Below are positions 8,012 through 15,669 of a stretch of DNA of 64,000 bases, piece by piece; position 1 is the stretch's first letter; each line of letters opens with the position of its first letter. The DNA comes from Flavobacteria bacterium BAL38. Lineage in GTDB: Bacteria; Bacteroidota; Bacteroidia; Flavobacteriales; Flavobacteriaceae. Location of the stretch: positions 1,054,001-1,118,000 of the forward strand of contig AAXX01000001.1 in NCBI GenBank assembly GCA_000169355.1, read 5' to 3'. The notes below the pieces were generated by a model. The model ran no database searches. It was not told the origin of the DNA and worked only from the letters and a program-made list of their open reading frames with translations. The position numbers and the translations under genes were made by a program.

Positions 8012-8061
8012 GTGACTAATTCATTTTACTCGGCACATTATTAGAATATTAGGATAAAACA

Positions 8062-9039
8062 ATGGACAACTTAATAAATCACCCTGGAATTATTGCTGCT
8101 TTTACTATCGTAATTTTAGCAATGCTAATTCTTGATTTAGGGGTTTTAAATAAAAAAAGCCATGTGGTTTCTAATCGTGAGGCGACTATTTGGTCCCTAA
8201 TATGGATTTCACTTTCCATGGGATTCAGTGGAATTATCTACCACTACATGGGAGCCGAGAAATTCATGCAATTTCAAGGCGCTTATTGGATTGAAAAGGC
8301 GCTTTCTGTTGATAATTTATTTGTTTTTATATTGGTTTTTGGCTATTTCAATGTGGCTAAAGAAGCCCAACACAAAGTATTGTTTTGGGGTGTAATTGGT
8401 GCTTTGGTTTTTAGAGCCATTTTTATTTTTACAGGTGTTTGGTTGCTAAATTACACCTATTTACCTGAAATGGAGCTTTTTGGACAAGTCGTTAAAATCA
8501 ACTATTTGTTATTTATTTTCGGAATTATTCTAATTGTTGCCGGAATAAAATCGGGTTTTAGCAGTGAAGAAGATGACGGAAATACAGATTTTAGCAAAAG
8601 TGCGGGTTCCAAATTAGTACACCGCTTTTTTAAAGTAAGTCCGAATTTTGATGGTGATAAATTTTTCACCATTCAAAACGGAATTAAAATGGCAACGCCT
8701 TTGTTTGTTGTTGTAGCAATTGTAGAACTTACCGATTTATTATTTGCGGTAGACAGTATTCCTGCCATTTTTGCAATCGCACCAGATGATCCATTTATTT
8801 TATACACCTCTAATATTTTTGCGATTTTAGGATTGCGTTCGTTGTATTTTTTGTTGGCGAACTTTATGTATATGTTCAGTAAATTGAAATATGGATTGGC
8901 TTTTATATTGGCTTTTATAGGAATAAAAATGATTATAGCGCCTTTTTATCATATTGAAACTTCATTTTCTTTAATGGTGGTAGGTTGTGCGCTTTTATTG
9001 TCTGTAATCGCTTCTTTGGTGTTTCCTGACAAGGATTAA
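8062..9039 (+). CDS. TerC-family integral membrane protein
   Basis: This 325-residue protein has about nine hydrophobic helices and matches the TerC/Alx family, linked in other bacteria to tellurite resistance, manganese export and metallation of secreted enzymes. The family hallmark acidic residues in membrane segments are visible: EKALSVDNLFVFILVF near residues 78-93 and ELTDLLFAVDSIPAIFAI near residue 225. A soluble loop with acidic stretch SSEEDDGNTDF sits between the halves. The transported ion cannot be read from the sequence. It stands alone between a terminator and a palindromic repeat. Confidence 0.93.
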   Translation: MDNLINHPGIIAAFTIVILAMLILDLGVLNKKSHVVSNREATIWSLIWISLSMGFSGIIYHYMGAEKFMQFQGAYWIEKALSVDNLFVFILVFGYFNVAKEAQHKVLFWGVIGALVFRAIFIFTGVWLLNYTYLPEMELFGQVVKINYLLFIFGIILIVAGIKSGFSSEEDDGNTDFSKSAGSKLVHRFFKVSPNFDGDKFFTIQNGIKMATPLFVVVAIVELTDLLFAVDSIPAIFAIAPDDPFILYTSNIFAILGLRSLYFLLANFMYMFSKLKYGLAFILAFIGIKMIIAPFYHIETSFSLMVVGCALLLSVIASLVFPDKD

Positions 9040-9059
9040 ATATTTGAACTCAATATTAA

Positions 9060-9105
9060 ACCGCAGATTCGCAGAAATAGTTTAATAAATCTGCGAATCT
9101 GCGGT
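9060..9105. repeat. CGCAGATT-family hairpin, copy 1
   Basis: ACCGCAGATTCGCAGA (9060-9075) and its perfect complement TCTGCGAATCTGCGGT (9090-9105) form a 16-bp stem with a 14-nt AT-rich loop. The arm is a tandem 8-nt word (CGCAGATT then CGCAGA). The same hairpin recurs at 12069-12112, on the other side of the mannosidase gene. It lies between converging genes and may also act as a terminator. Confidence 0.9.
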
Positions 9106-9118
9106 CAGTTTTTGGCTT

Positions 9119-11971
9119 TTACTTGATAGTAATCTCATCGACAAAAATAAACGCATCACCACCAGCACCTTGATGCCAATCAGGTAGTTTTCCGAAGTTT
9201 TTAGCGATTACTTTTACGTATCGAGCTTTTCTACCTTTGGTTTCGTTTGAAGTGAAATTTAAAATCGTGTTTTCCTCTAATTTTGGATCTAATGTATTGT
9301 TTACCGAACCGAAAAATGTAAAATTCACATTGTCTTCCGAAATATAATAATCAACTTTCGTTGGCATTAAAATCCATGAACGTTGGTCTTGTAAAAAGCG
9401 CGCTGAAATTTCAGTAATATTTTTCACTTCTTGCAAATCGACAACCGCTTCAAAATCCTGACTTTGGTAGCCTTGCCAATCGCCTTTTCTCCAGTTTTCT
9501 GTTCCTAAAATACCATCTAATAACCCTTCTGGACCACCCGCATGATATTGCGGATTATAAACTGATTTGATGTTGATGCTGTAGTTGTTTGGTTTTTTAA
9601 AGAAGGTAGCGGAAATAGTGTTGCTTCTTGGAGGCTTTCCACCAGCAACTCTTTCAATATATGCTTCAACTTTAGATGATTTATTGATTTCAAAATACTC
9701 TTTATAGTTAACAAATGGAGTTTTATCTTGTGTGTTATTTTCATCTAAAATTCTAAAATAAATATTCTCAGAAAACCCTAAATTATTGTTATTGGCTTTG
9801 ATTTCAATTTTCATATTTTCCTTAAAAGCTTTGCTTTCTGCTTCAACAACTGGAACTTGGATAATACTCTCATATGTGAGAATTTGATTCCAATCAATAT
9901 CTTCAGAAGATTCAATTTCTTTCTCTTGTTGAATCGCTTTTTGTTTGTTGATTTTTCTTTGTTTTTCAGAAATTTCAACTTTCTCACCACTTTCAAGATT
10001 TACTACTATTTTATCAAAATATAAATCGTTTTCATAATTATGAATAATACTTCCAGGACAAACTGGATATTCTCCTAAAACACTCATCACATACCAAGCG
10101 CTCATCTGTCCGCAGTCTTCGTTTCCAATTAAACCATCTGGCGTATTGGTGTAAAAATTATCTAAAATGTACTTGACTTTTGCATTCGTTTTTTCTGGTT
10201 TCCCAACATAATTGTACAAATACGCCATGTGATGACTTGGTTCGTTTCCGTGTGCATATTGCCCAATTAAACCTGTAACATCGACTTGTTCTCTTCCTGT
10301 CGTTTTGCTTTCGCTGTTGAACATTTCGTCTAACTTGGCTTCAAAATTTTCAGGGCCACCATGCGCTTGAATCATGCCGTAAACATCATGTGGAACGAAA
10401 AACGAGTATTGCCATGAATTCCCTTCAGTAAAATTATTGTTGACTTCTCTTGGATCGAAAGGTTTGTCCCAACCCCCATTTTTCTTTGGACGCATAAAAC
10501 CGGTTTCCCAATCGAAAATATTTTTCCAGTTTTGAGAACGTTTCATGAAATATTGGTAATCTTCTTGCTTGTTTAAAATTTGCGCCATTTGAGCAATACA
10601 CCAATCGTCATACGCATATTCTAAGGTTTTGGAAACGCTTTCGTGTTCGTCATCTATCGAAATAAAACCGTTTTTCTTGTAGGCATCCAAACCTAAAACA
10701 TCACGCATCGCTGAGGCTTTACTCGCTTCAAAGGCTTTTTCGTAATCAAAACCTTTTATCCCTTTTACCATCGCATCGGCAATTACAGAAACCGAATGAT
10801 AGCCAATCATACAATCGGTTTCATTAGACGCCAATTCCCAAACTGGTAATCTGCCGCCTTGTTCGTATTGTTTAATGAACGTATTGATATAATCAGCAGT
10901 TCGTTTTTTATCGATTAAAGTGTACAACGGATGCGCGCCTCTAAACGTGTCCCACAACGAGAACACCGTGTAATAATCAAATCCTTCGGCAACATGAATT
11001 TTATTGTCTCTACCGCGATATTTTCCGTCTAAATCTTGTGCGATATTTGGTTGCATCATCGTGTGATATAAAGCCGTGTAAAAAATTGCTAGCTTATTTT
11101 TATCATTAGAAGTGACCTCAATTTTTGATAATTCTTTGTTCCAAGCTGTAATGGCGTCTTTATGGACTTTTTCAAAATCCCATTGTTGTATTTCTGTAGA
11201 ATTTATTTCTGTTCCATCAAAACCAGTGTTTGACAGAGTAACTTTTAATCTGAGCTTTTCTCCTTTTTTTACATTTCTTGAAAAAGATAACGCTAATTCA
11301 GTTCCAGTAAATTTTCTTCCTTTTTCACCATTACATTTGACCTTAGAAATATCAATTGGCTTTTCAAACTCAATTAGCGCAAAAACATATTGATCTCTAG
11401 CCCAAGCTTCACTTCTTCTTTTTACCCAAACTCTTTTTTGATCAATGATTCTTATTTCACCTTCTAATAACTTATCACGATGATTTAAATCTAAAATAAC
11501 ATTCGCTTGACCTGCTTTATTAAACGTATATTCATGAAAACCAACACGTGTTGAAGTGGTTAATCGCACATCGATATTGTGTTTGTCTAATTTAACGGAG
11601 TAAAATCCAGCGGAAGCTTTTTCATTTGCATGCGAAAAAATAGAAGAATACACTTTGTTATCAAACGAAGGCTCACCCATAGTTGGCATCAGCATGATAT
11701 CTCCATAATCCGAAACACCAGTACCATTTAAATGCGTGTGGGAAAATCCGTAAATCACATTATCGGAATAATGATAACCGCCACAGCCATCCCAACTGCC
11801 ATCAATTCGTGTATCAGGAGATAATTGCACCATTCCGTAAGGCAAAGTAGCGCCTGGAAATGTATGCCCATGGCCGCCAGTTCCAATAAATGGATTGACG
11901 TGTTTGGCGAAATCTTGTGCTTGGGAAATAGTAGTCGTTAAAAAGGCTAAAGCTATAAGAAATGGTTTCAT
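9119..11971 (-). CDS. Secreted GH92 alpha-mannosidase with C-terminal discoidin-like domain
   Basis: This 950-residue protein starts with a signal peptide (MKPFLIALAFLTTTISQAQ) and then FAKHVNPFIGTGGHGHTFPGA, the GH92 N-terminal signature. The catalytic half contains NNFTEGNSWQYSFFVPHD, HGNEPSHHMAYLYN and GNEDCGQMSAWYVMS, all typical of calcium-dependent exo-alpha-mannosidases that trim N-glycans or yeast mannan. After the GH92 core, where family proteins usually end, there is a Lys/Glu-rich linker (about residues 690-720), a chitobiase-C-like beta domain and an F5/8 type C (discoidin-like) module to the end. It stands alone; no SusCD pair is adjacent. Identical hairpins flank the gene. Confidence 0.93.
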   Translation of the reverse strand: MKPFLIALAFLTTTISQAQDFAKHVNPFIGTGGHGHTFPGATLPYGMVQLSPDTRIDGSWDGCGGYHYSDNVIYGFSHTHLNGTGVSDYGDIMLMPTMGEPSFDNKVYSSIFSHANEKASAGFYSVKLDKHNIDVRLTTSTRVGFHEYTFNKAGQANVILDLNHRDKLLEGEIRIIDQKRVWVKRRSEAWARDQYVFALIEFEKPIDISKVKCNGEKGRKFTGTELALSFSRNVKKGEKLRLKVTLSNTGFDGTEINSTEIQQWDFEKVHKDAITAWNKELSKIEVTSNDKNKLAIFYTALYHTMMQPNIAQDLDGKYRGRDNKIHVAEGFDYYTVFSLWDTFRGAHPLYTLIDKKRTADYINTFIKQYEQGGRLPVWELASNETDCMIGYHSVSVIADAMVKGIKGFDYEKAFEASKASAMRDVLGLDAYKKNGFISIDDEHESVSKTLEYAYDDWCIAQMAQILNKQEDYQYFMKRSQNWKNIFDWETGFMRPKKNGGWDKPFDPREVNNNFTEGNSWQYSFFVPHDVYGMIQAHGGPENFEAKLDEMFNSESKTTGREQVDVTGLIGQYAHGNEPSHHMAYLYNYVGKPEKTNAKVKYILDNFYTNTPDGLIGNEDCGQMSAWYVMSVLGEYPVCPGSIIHNYENDLYFDKIVVNLESGEKVEISEKQRKINKQKAIQQEKEIESSEDIDWNQILTYESIIQVPVVEAESKAFKENMKIEIKANNNNLGFSENIYFRILDENNTQDKTPFVNYKEYFEINKSSKVEAYIERVAGGKPPRSNTISATFFKKPNNYSINIKSVYNPQYHAGGPEGLLDGILGTENWRKGDWQGYQSQDFEAVVDLQEVKNITEISARFLQDQRSWILMPTKVDYYISEDNVNFTFFGSVNNTLDPKLEENTILNFTSNETKGRKARYVKVIAKNFGKLPDWHQGAGGDAFIFVDEITIK

Positions 11972-12068
11972 GTTGATGGGATGAAAAATTTCTTAAAGGT
12001 AAAAATATTTTCTTTTTTAGAGAGAGATCACTCAGATTTTATGGATTATCTAAAAGAGAAAATTAAAA

Positions 12069-12112
12069 ACCGCAGATTCGCAGATTTAGTATTTAATCTG
12101 CGAATCTGCGGT
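12069..12112. repeat. CGCAGATT-family hairpin, copy 2
   Basis: The left arm (12069-12086, a CGCAGATT word in perfect tandem after ACC) pairs over 18 bp with 12095-12112, leaving an 8-nt loop. The first 16 nt of each arm are identical to the copy at 9060-9105. The pair brackets the GH92 gene. Confidence 0.9.
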
Positions 12113-12125
12113 AAATTTTTAAAAT

Positions 12126-12533
12126 CTAATTCGCAAAAACTCCTTCTTTATTGATAATTGGTAATATAGATGCGTTTTTAACATCAATAGAATTAGTTCT
12201 GAATACAAAGGTTTTATCAAATAATTGTCCGTTTGAGAAATACGACAACATGAATTCGTTATTCAATTGCAACACATTATTTTCTAACAATTCCACTTTA
12301 ACGGCAGTTCTTGGTTCTACTTTGGCAAACGCATGACGAAAAGTTCCTGTTTTGCGTTCTTCTCCATTGATTAAACCATAAGCACGTGAAACTACCATAG
12401 CCATTTCTAGCAAATTATCTGTATCGTTTATTAAATAAGCGTACCAAGAATTCTCCATAAAATCGTCGTTCCATTCTTGAAAAGCTACTATGTGAACGTT
12501 TGCTACTTCTGGGATGATAATATCTTTTTTCAT
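12126..12533 (-). CDS. Conserved hypothetical protein downstream of pheS
   Basis: I do not recognise this 135-residue soluble protein. It begins MKKDIIIPEVANVHIVAFQEW and looks like a beta-rich domain with alternating hydrophobic residues, for example TAVKVELLENNVLQLNNEFMLSYFSNG. I prefer the ATG at 12533 over an in-frame ATG at 12563, because the upstream ten residues read through the edge of a repeat. It follows pheS on the same strand after a 100-nt gap that is filled by a CACAAAG-type repeat, so co-transcription is plausible. Confidence 0.6.
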   Translation of the reverse strand: MKKDIIIPEVANVHIVAFQEWNDDFMENSWYAYLINDTDNLLEMAMVVSRAYGLINGEERKTGTFRHAFAKVEPRTAVKVELLENNVLQLNNEFMLSYFSNGQLFDKTFVFRTNSIDVKNASILPIINKEGVFAN

Positions 12534-12547
12534 TTTTAAATTAAATG

Positions 12548-12629
12548 TAACCACAAGGTACACAAAGAATGCACAAGGAACACAAAACTTTGTGAGCTTT
12601 GTGAAAAAACTTAGTGCTCTTTGTGGTTA
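12548..12629. repeat. CACAARG-word intergenic hairpin
   Basis: TAACCACAA (12548-12556) pairs with TTGTGGTTA (12621-12629). Inside, the word CACAAG or CACAAA occurs four times in the left half and its complement CTTTGTG repeatedly in the right half. This is the same design as the other repeats in the window: tandem short words in one arm and complements in the other. Confidence 0.75.
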
Positions 12630-12634
12630 AAAAA

Positions 12635-13654
12635 TTATATACTCGATTTGAATTGCTCTAAGAAACGCACATCGTTTTCATAAAACATACGGATATCGCC
12701 AATTTGGTACAACAACATCGCAATACGCTCTACTCCCATTCCGAAAGCGAAACCAGTATGTTCGTCTGGATTGATGCCGCAGTTTTTCAATACGTTTGGA
12801 TCAACCATTCCGCAACCACCAATTTCTAACCAACCGGTTCCTTTAGTGATTCTGTAATCAGTTTCGGTTTTTAATCCCCAATAGATATCGATTTCAGCAC
12901 TTGGTTCTGTAAATGGGAAATACGAAGGACGTAAACGAATTTTCGATTTTCCGAACATTTCTTTCGTGAAATACAACAACGTCTGTTTTAAATCGGCAAA
13001 CGAAACGTCTTTATCAATATACAATCCTTCTACTTGGTGGAAAATACAGTGCGAACGCGAAGAAACGGCCTCGTTACGAAATACTCTTCCTGGAGAAATC
13101 GTACGAATTGGCGGTTTGTTATTTTCCATATAACGCACTTGTACTGATGAAGTGTGCGTACGCAATAAAACATCAGGATTAGTTTGAATGAAAAACGTAT
13201 CCTGCATATCTCTTGCTGGATGATATTCTGGTAAATTTAATGCGGTAAAGTTGTGCCAATCGTCTTCGATTTCCGGACCTTCAGACACATTGAAACCAAT
13301 GGTTGAAAAAATATCAATCATTTGGTTTTTTACAATAGAAATAGGATGACGCGAACCAATATTTAATATTTCTCCTGGTCGTGTTGTATCGCCGTAAATT
13401 CCTTTTGATTCCTCTTTACTTTCTAAAGATTCTTGAATTGCAGCTACTTTTTCTTCCGCCGTATTTTTTAACTGATTGATGACTTGTCCAAACTCTTTTT
13501 TCATTTCGTTTGGCACATTCTTGAAGTCAGCAAAAAATTCTTTAAGTAAGCCTTTGCTTCCTAAATATTTGATACGGAATTCTTCTAATTTCTCTTTGTT
13601 ATCTGTATGAAAAGCTTTTGCTTCTTCAATATGAGCTTTTATCTTATCTAACAT
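12635..13654 (-). CDS. pheS: Phenylalanine--tRNA ligase alpha subunit
   Basis: PheS is the catalytic subunit of the alpha2-beta2 phenylalanyl-tRNA synthetase. The 339-residue length is normal. The N-terminal coiled coil (residues 1-85) is followed by class II motifs: HPISIVKNQMIDIFSTIGF, the motif 2 stretch ISPGRVFRNEAVSSRSHCIFHQVEG, and motif 3 GFAFGMGVERIAMLLYQIGDIR. pheT is not adjacent, which is common in Bacteroidota. A TAnnTTTG box lies 20 nt upstream. Confidence 0.97.
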   Translation of the reverse strand: MLDKIKAHIEEAKAFHTDNKEKLEEFRIKYLGSKGLLKEFFADFKNVPNEMKKEFGQVINQLKNTAEEKVAAIQESLESKEESKGIYGDTTRPGEILNIGSRHPISIVKNQMIDIFSTIGFNVSEGPEIEDDWHNFTALNLPEYHPARDMQDTFFIQTNPDVLLRTHTSSVQVRYMENNKPPIRTISPGRVFRNEAVSSRSHCIFHQVEGLYIDKDVSFADLKQTLLYFTKEMFGKSKIRLRPSYFPFTEPSAEIDIYWGLKTETDYRITKGTGWLEIGGCGMVDPNVLKNCGINPDEHTGFAFGMGVERIAMLLYQIGDIRMFYENDVRFLEQFKSSI

Positions 13655-13673
13655 TGGTTTTGTTATAAAGGTG

Positions 13674-13681
13674 CAAATTTA
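13674..13681 (-). promoter_or_regulatory. Bacteroidota -7 promoter box upstream of pheS
   Basis: On the minus strand this reads TAAATTTG, matching TAnnTTTG, 20 nt upstream of the pheS ATG. Confidence 0.6.
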
Positions 13682-13697
13682 GTTATTTTTTTTGAGA

Positions 13698-13716
13698 GAC
13701 AAGTCATTGACTTGTC
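13698..13716. repeat. Short perfect hairpin
   Basis: GACAAGTC (13698-13705) and GACTTGTC (13709-13716) form an 8-bp stem with a 3-nt loop, just upstream of the pheS promoter and downstream of the 118-residue gene. No T-run follows in either direction, so it is not a clear terminator. A 16-nt perfect palindrome, AATTAATCGATTAATT, follows at 13730-13745 across the neighbouring stop codon. Confidence 0.6.
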
Positions 13717-13731
13717 AGTACCATAAATTAA

Positions 13732-14088
13732 TTAATCGATTAATTCTTTTTCTAAAAAGTAACTTACGATGGCTTCCTTCATTAAAACGGATTGCTCACC
13801 AGCTTTTAACGGTGGTAATTCTTCTTTTACTTTGTAATGTGGCCAACCATCATTATCAAAATAATCAAATTCATAATATCCGTAAGGTTCTAGTAACCTA
13901 CAAATAGCAATATGCATCAGGTTTACTTTCTCGTCTTTTTTAAAGGCTACATTAATTTTCCCTAATTCTTGAACACCTATTAGATAAATAATTCCTTCTA
14001 AATCAAGGTCTTCTCCGCTCGAAAATCGAGTAGATAATATGTTGATAACGCTTTCCCAGCGTTGTTTTAATTGTTCGTCTCTTGACAT
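13732..14088 (-). CDS. Conserved hypothetical protein (118 aa)
   Basis: I do not recognise a named domain in this 118-residue soluble protein. It starts MSRDEQLKQRWESVINILSTRF, is helical in its first half (LEGIIYLIGVQELG, MHIAICRLLEPYGYYEF) and contains an aromatic/acidic patch YYEFDYFDNDGWPHYK. Codon use is like its neighbours. It has its own -7 box at 14168-14175, divergent from the box of the CvpA-like gene, and pheS lies downstream on the same strand. Confidence 0.65.
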   Translation of the reverse strand: MSRDEQLKQRWESVINILSTRFSSGEDLDLEGIIYLIGVQELGKINVAFKKDEKVNLMHIAICRLLEPYGYYEFDYFDNDGWPHYKVKEELPPLKAGEQSVLMKEAIVSYFLEKELID

Positions 14089-14108
14089 TTTCTATGGTTT
14101 TGGGTAAA

Positions 14109-14157
14109 GGGTGATGGGCAATGGGTTTCTTTGACCAATTACTGATAACCAATTACC
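14109..14157. repeat. GATGGGY-word repeat, copy 1
   Basis: GGTGATGGGCAATGGG (14110-14125) matches 15 of 16 bases of the repeat start at 56877. Weak complements (CCAATTAC, CCAATTACC) follow at 14135-14157. The element lies in the divergent gap between two genes. Confidence 0.55.
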
Positions 14158-14167
14158 AAATTTCATG

Positions 14168-14175
14168 CAAAGATA
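14168..14175 (-). promoter_or_regulatory. Bacteroidota -7 box, leftward promoter
   Basis: The minus strand reads TATCTTTG, 79 nt upstream of the 118-residue gene. It is back-to-back with a plus-strand box at 14206, and the leader contains the GATGGGY repeat. Confidence 0.5.
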
Positions 14176-14205
14176 ACAACAGAAAACGAGTTTCAACAAT
14201 TCTTT

Positions 14206-14213
14206 TATCTTTG
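14206..14213 (+). promoter_or_regulatory. Bacteroidota -7 box, rightward promoter
   Basis: TATCTTTG lies 24 nt before the ATG at 14238. Its position supports that ATG as the start of the CvpA-like gene and excludes an upstream in-frame ATG at 14121. Confidence 0.65.
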
Positions 14214-14237
14214 TTCTTTATTCTATTTTCTTTTTAT

Positions 14238-14759
14238 ATGAGTTTTATTGATATTGTATTTGCGGTTTTATTAGGTTTTTCGGTTTATAAAGGATTAAAA
14301 AACGGGCTTTTTGTTGAAGTGGCTTCGTTTATAGCTTTGATTTTAGGAATTTATGGCGCAATTAAATTTTCGAGCTTAATTGGCAGTGTATTTAGTGATT
14401 ATGTGCCAAGCTGGAATCCGAAATACATAGAAATAACAGCATTTATCATTACGTTTTTATTGGTGGTAATTGGCATTCATTTGAGTGCTAAAATTTTAAC
14501 CAAATTAGCAGATTTTGCTTTTTTAGGTTGGATAAATAAATTGGCTGGTGTGATTTTTAGTTTGTTAAAAACGATTTTAGCATTAAGTGTTGTCCTTTTC
14601 ATTTTTGAGAAAATTAATATTGACAACATGCTGCTTTCCAAAGAAACACAAGACAATTCGATTTTTTATAATCCAATTCAGAATATTTCAAAAGCGATTT
14701 ATCCTACGATTGAAGGTTGGTATGATAGTTTGAAGTCGGAAGTTGTAAGTGAGGAGTAA
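14238..14759 (+). CDS. CvpA-family membrane protein
   Basis: This 173-residue protein has four hydrophobic helices and begins MSFIDIVFAVLLGFSVYKGLKNGLFVEV, the CvpA family signature. CvpA proteins are inner-membrane proteins linked to colicin V production and to envelope or bile tolerance; the biochemical role is unclear. I place the start at 14238 because the family motif begins there and a promoter box lies between it and the upstream in-frame ATG. It converges with the last gene of the Bat operon. Confidence 0.85.
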   Translation: MSFIDIVFAVLLGFSVYKGLKNGLFVEVASFIALILGIYGAIKFSSLIGSVFSDYVPSWNPKYIEITAFIITFLLVVIGIHLSAKILTKLADFAFLGWINKLAGVIFSLLKTILALSVVLFIFEKINIDNMLLSKETQDNSIFYNPIQNISKAIYPTIEGWYDSLKSEVVSEE

Positions 14760-14822
14760 AAGCTTCTTTAAGTTCATCCTGACAAACCTAAATTCTGAAC
14801 ACTAACAACTGAACACTGAATA

Positions 14823-15581
14823 CTACTTCTTTACTTCCTTAATTGCATCTTTGTCAATCCACGCTTTGGTTTTGTCAGTAAGTTCTACTTGTTTCCAGTT
14901 ACCTAACGTTTCTAAAACGAAGACTTTTGTGCCTTCATGAAGTGTAACTACGTCTTCGGAACTGTTTTTTGGTTCGGCTTTTAAAGTAGTAACTTCTGCA
15001 AAAATGATTGCCGGGTTGTAATTGGAATCGTATTTCTTTTGTAAAAAAGCAGAAAAAACGGTTACACCAATTCCGATTAAAAACAACAGAAATAAAGTAA
15101 AAAAAATACGTTTTAAAAACACGGTATTTCCGAAATAATAGCCTAAAAAGGATAGTAAACTCAAAAACGCAATAAAAACAGCTGTCCAAGCCCAAGTATC
15201 ATAATGTAATTTAGAGACAAATTCTTTTACCATTTTCTTAAAACCTACTTCTGGAACAATTTTGATGTCATCAATAGCCATTTTTTGTGCAAAAGACAGA
15301 TTGGTTTGAATGGCTTCGTCATCTGGGTTTAAAAGCAATGCTTTTTCGTAATTATAAATTGATGGCGCTACTTTTCCTAATTTGTAATAGCAATTGGCCA
15401 TGTTAAAATACAAATCGGCCGATTCGTTGCCTTGATTTACAATAGTTTCAAATGTTTCTAAGGCATTTTGATATTTGCCTTTGTTGTACAAATCATTTGC
15501 TTTTTTAAAAGTAGCGTCGATTGATTCGTTTGCTAAAGCGAATTGAAATGTTAGTATGAAAAGGAGAATGTAATTTTTCAT
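14823..15581 (-). CDS. batE: BatE: TPR and SH3-like domain protein
   Basis: This 252-residue protein has a signal peptide (MKNYILLFILTFQFALA), TPR repeats at about residues 20-105 (DLYNKGKYQNALETFETIV, ADLYFNMANCYYKLGKVAPS, NYEKALLLNPDDEA), two membrane helices around residues 130-180, and a C-terminal bacterial SH3-like domain (TTLKAEPKNSSEDVVTLHEGTKVFVLE). This architecture is BatE of Bacteroidota. It is the last gene of the leftward Bat operon, separated from batD by 88 nt that hold a hairpin. Confidence 0.88.
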   Translation of the reverse strand: MKNYILLFILTFQFALANESIDATFKKANDLYNKGKYQNALETFETIVNQGNESADLYFNMANCYYKLGKVAPSIYNYEKALLLNPDDEAIQTNLSFAQKMAIDDIKIVPEVGFKKMVKEFVSKLHYDTWAWTAVFIAFLSLLSFLGYYFGNTVFLKRIFFTLFLLFLIGIGVTVFSAFLQKKYDSNYNPAIIFAEVTTLKAEPKNSSEDVVTLHEGTKVFVLETLGNWKQVELTDKTKAWIDKDAIKEVKK

Positions 15582-15627
15582 AATTTATTTGTTAAACCAA
15601 TCTTGTATCTTAATTAATCCTTTTTGA

Positions 15628-15654
15628 GATGCTGAAACGAGTTCAGCAGGACAA
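15628..15654. repeat. GATGCT...AGCAtGACAA-family hairpin, long-stem variant
   Basis: GCTGAA (15631-15636) pairs with TTCAGC (15642-15647). The ends, GATGCT and CAGCAGGACAA, match the outer parts of the repeats at 62824 and 63302, so I read it as a variant with a longer stem. It lies between batD and batE. Confidence 0.55.
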
Positions 15655-15669
15655 GTTCCTATTTTGTGG

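Noticed and set aside
12533..12563. ATG at 12563 as start of the pheS-downstream gene
   Set aside because: It reads through the edge of an intergenic repeat and adds ten residues lacking a plausible pattern; the ATG at 12533 is preferred.
13698..13716. Hairpin as terminator of the 118-residue gene
   Set aside because: There is no T-run after the stem on the minus strand.
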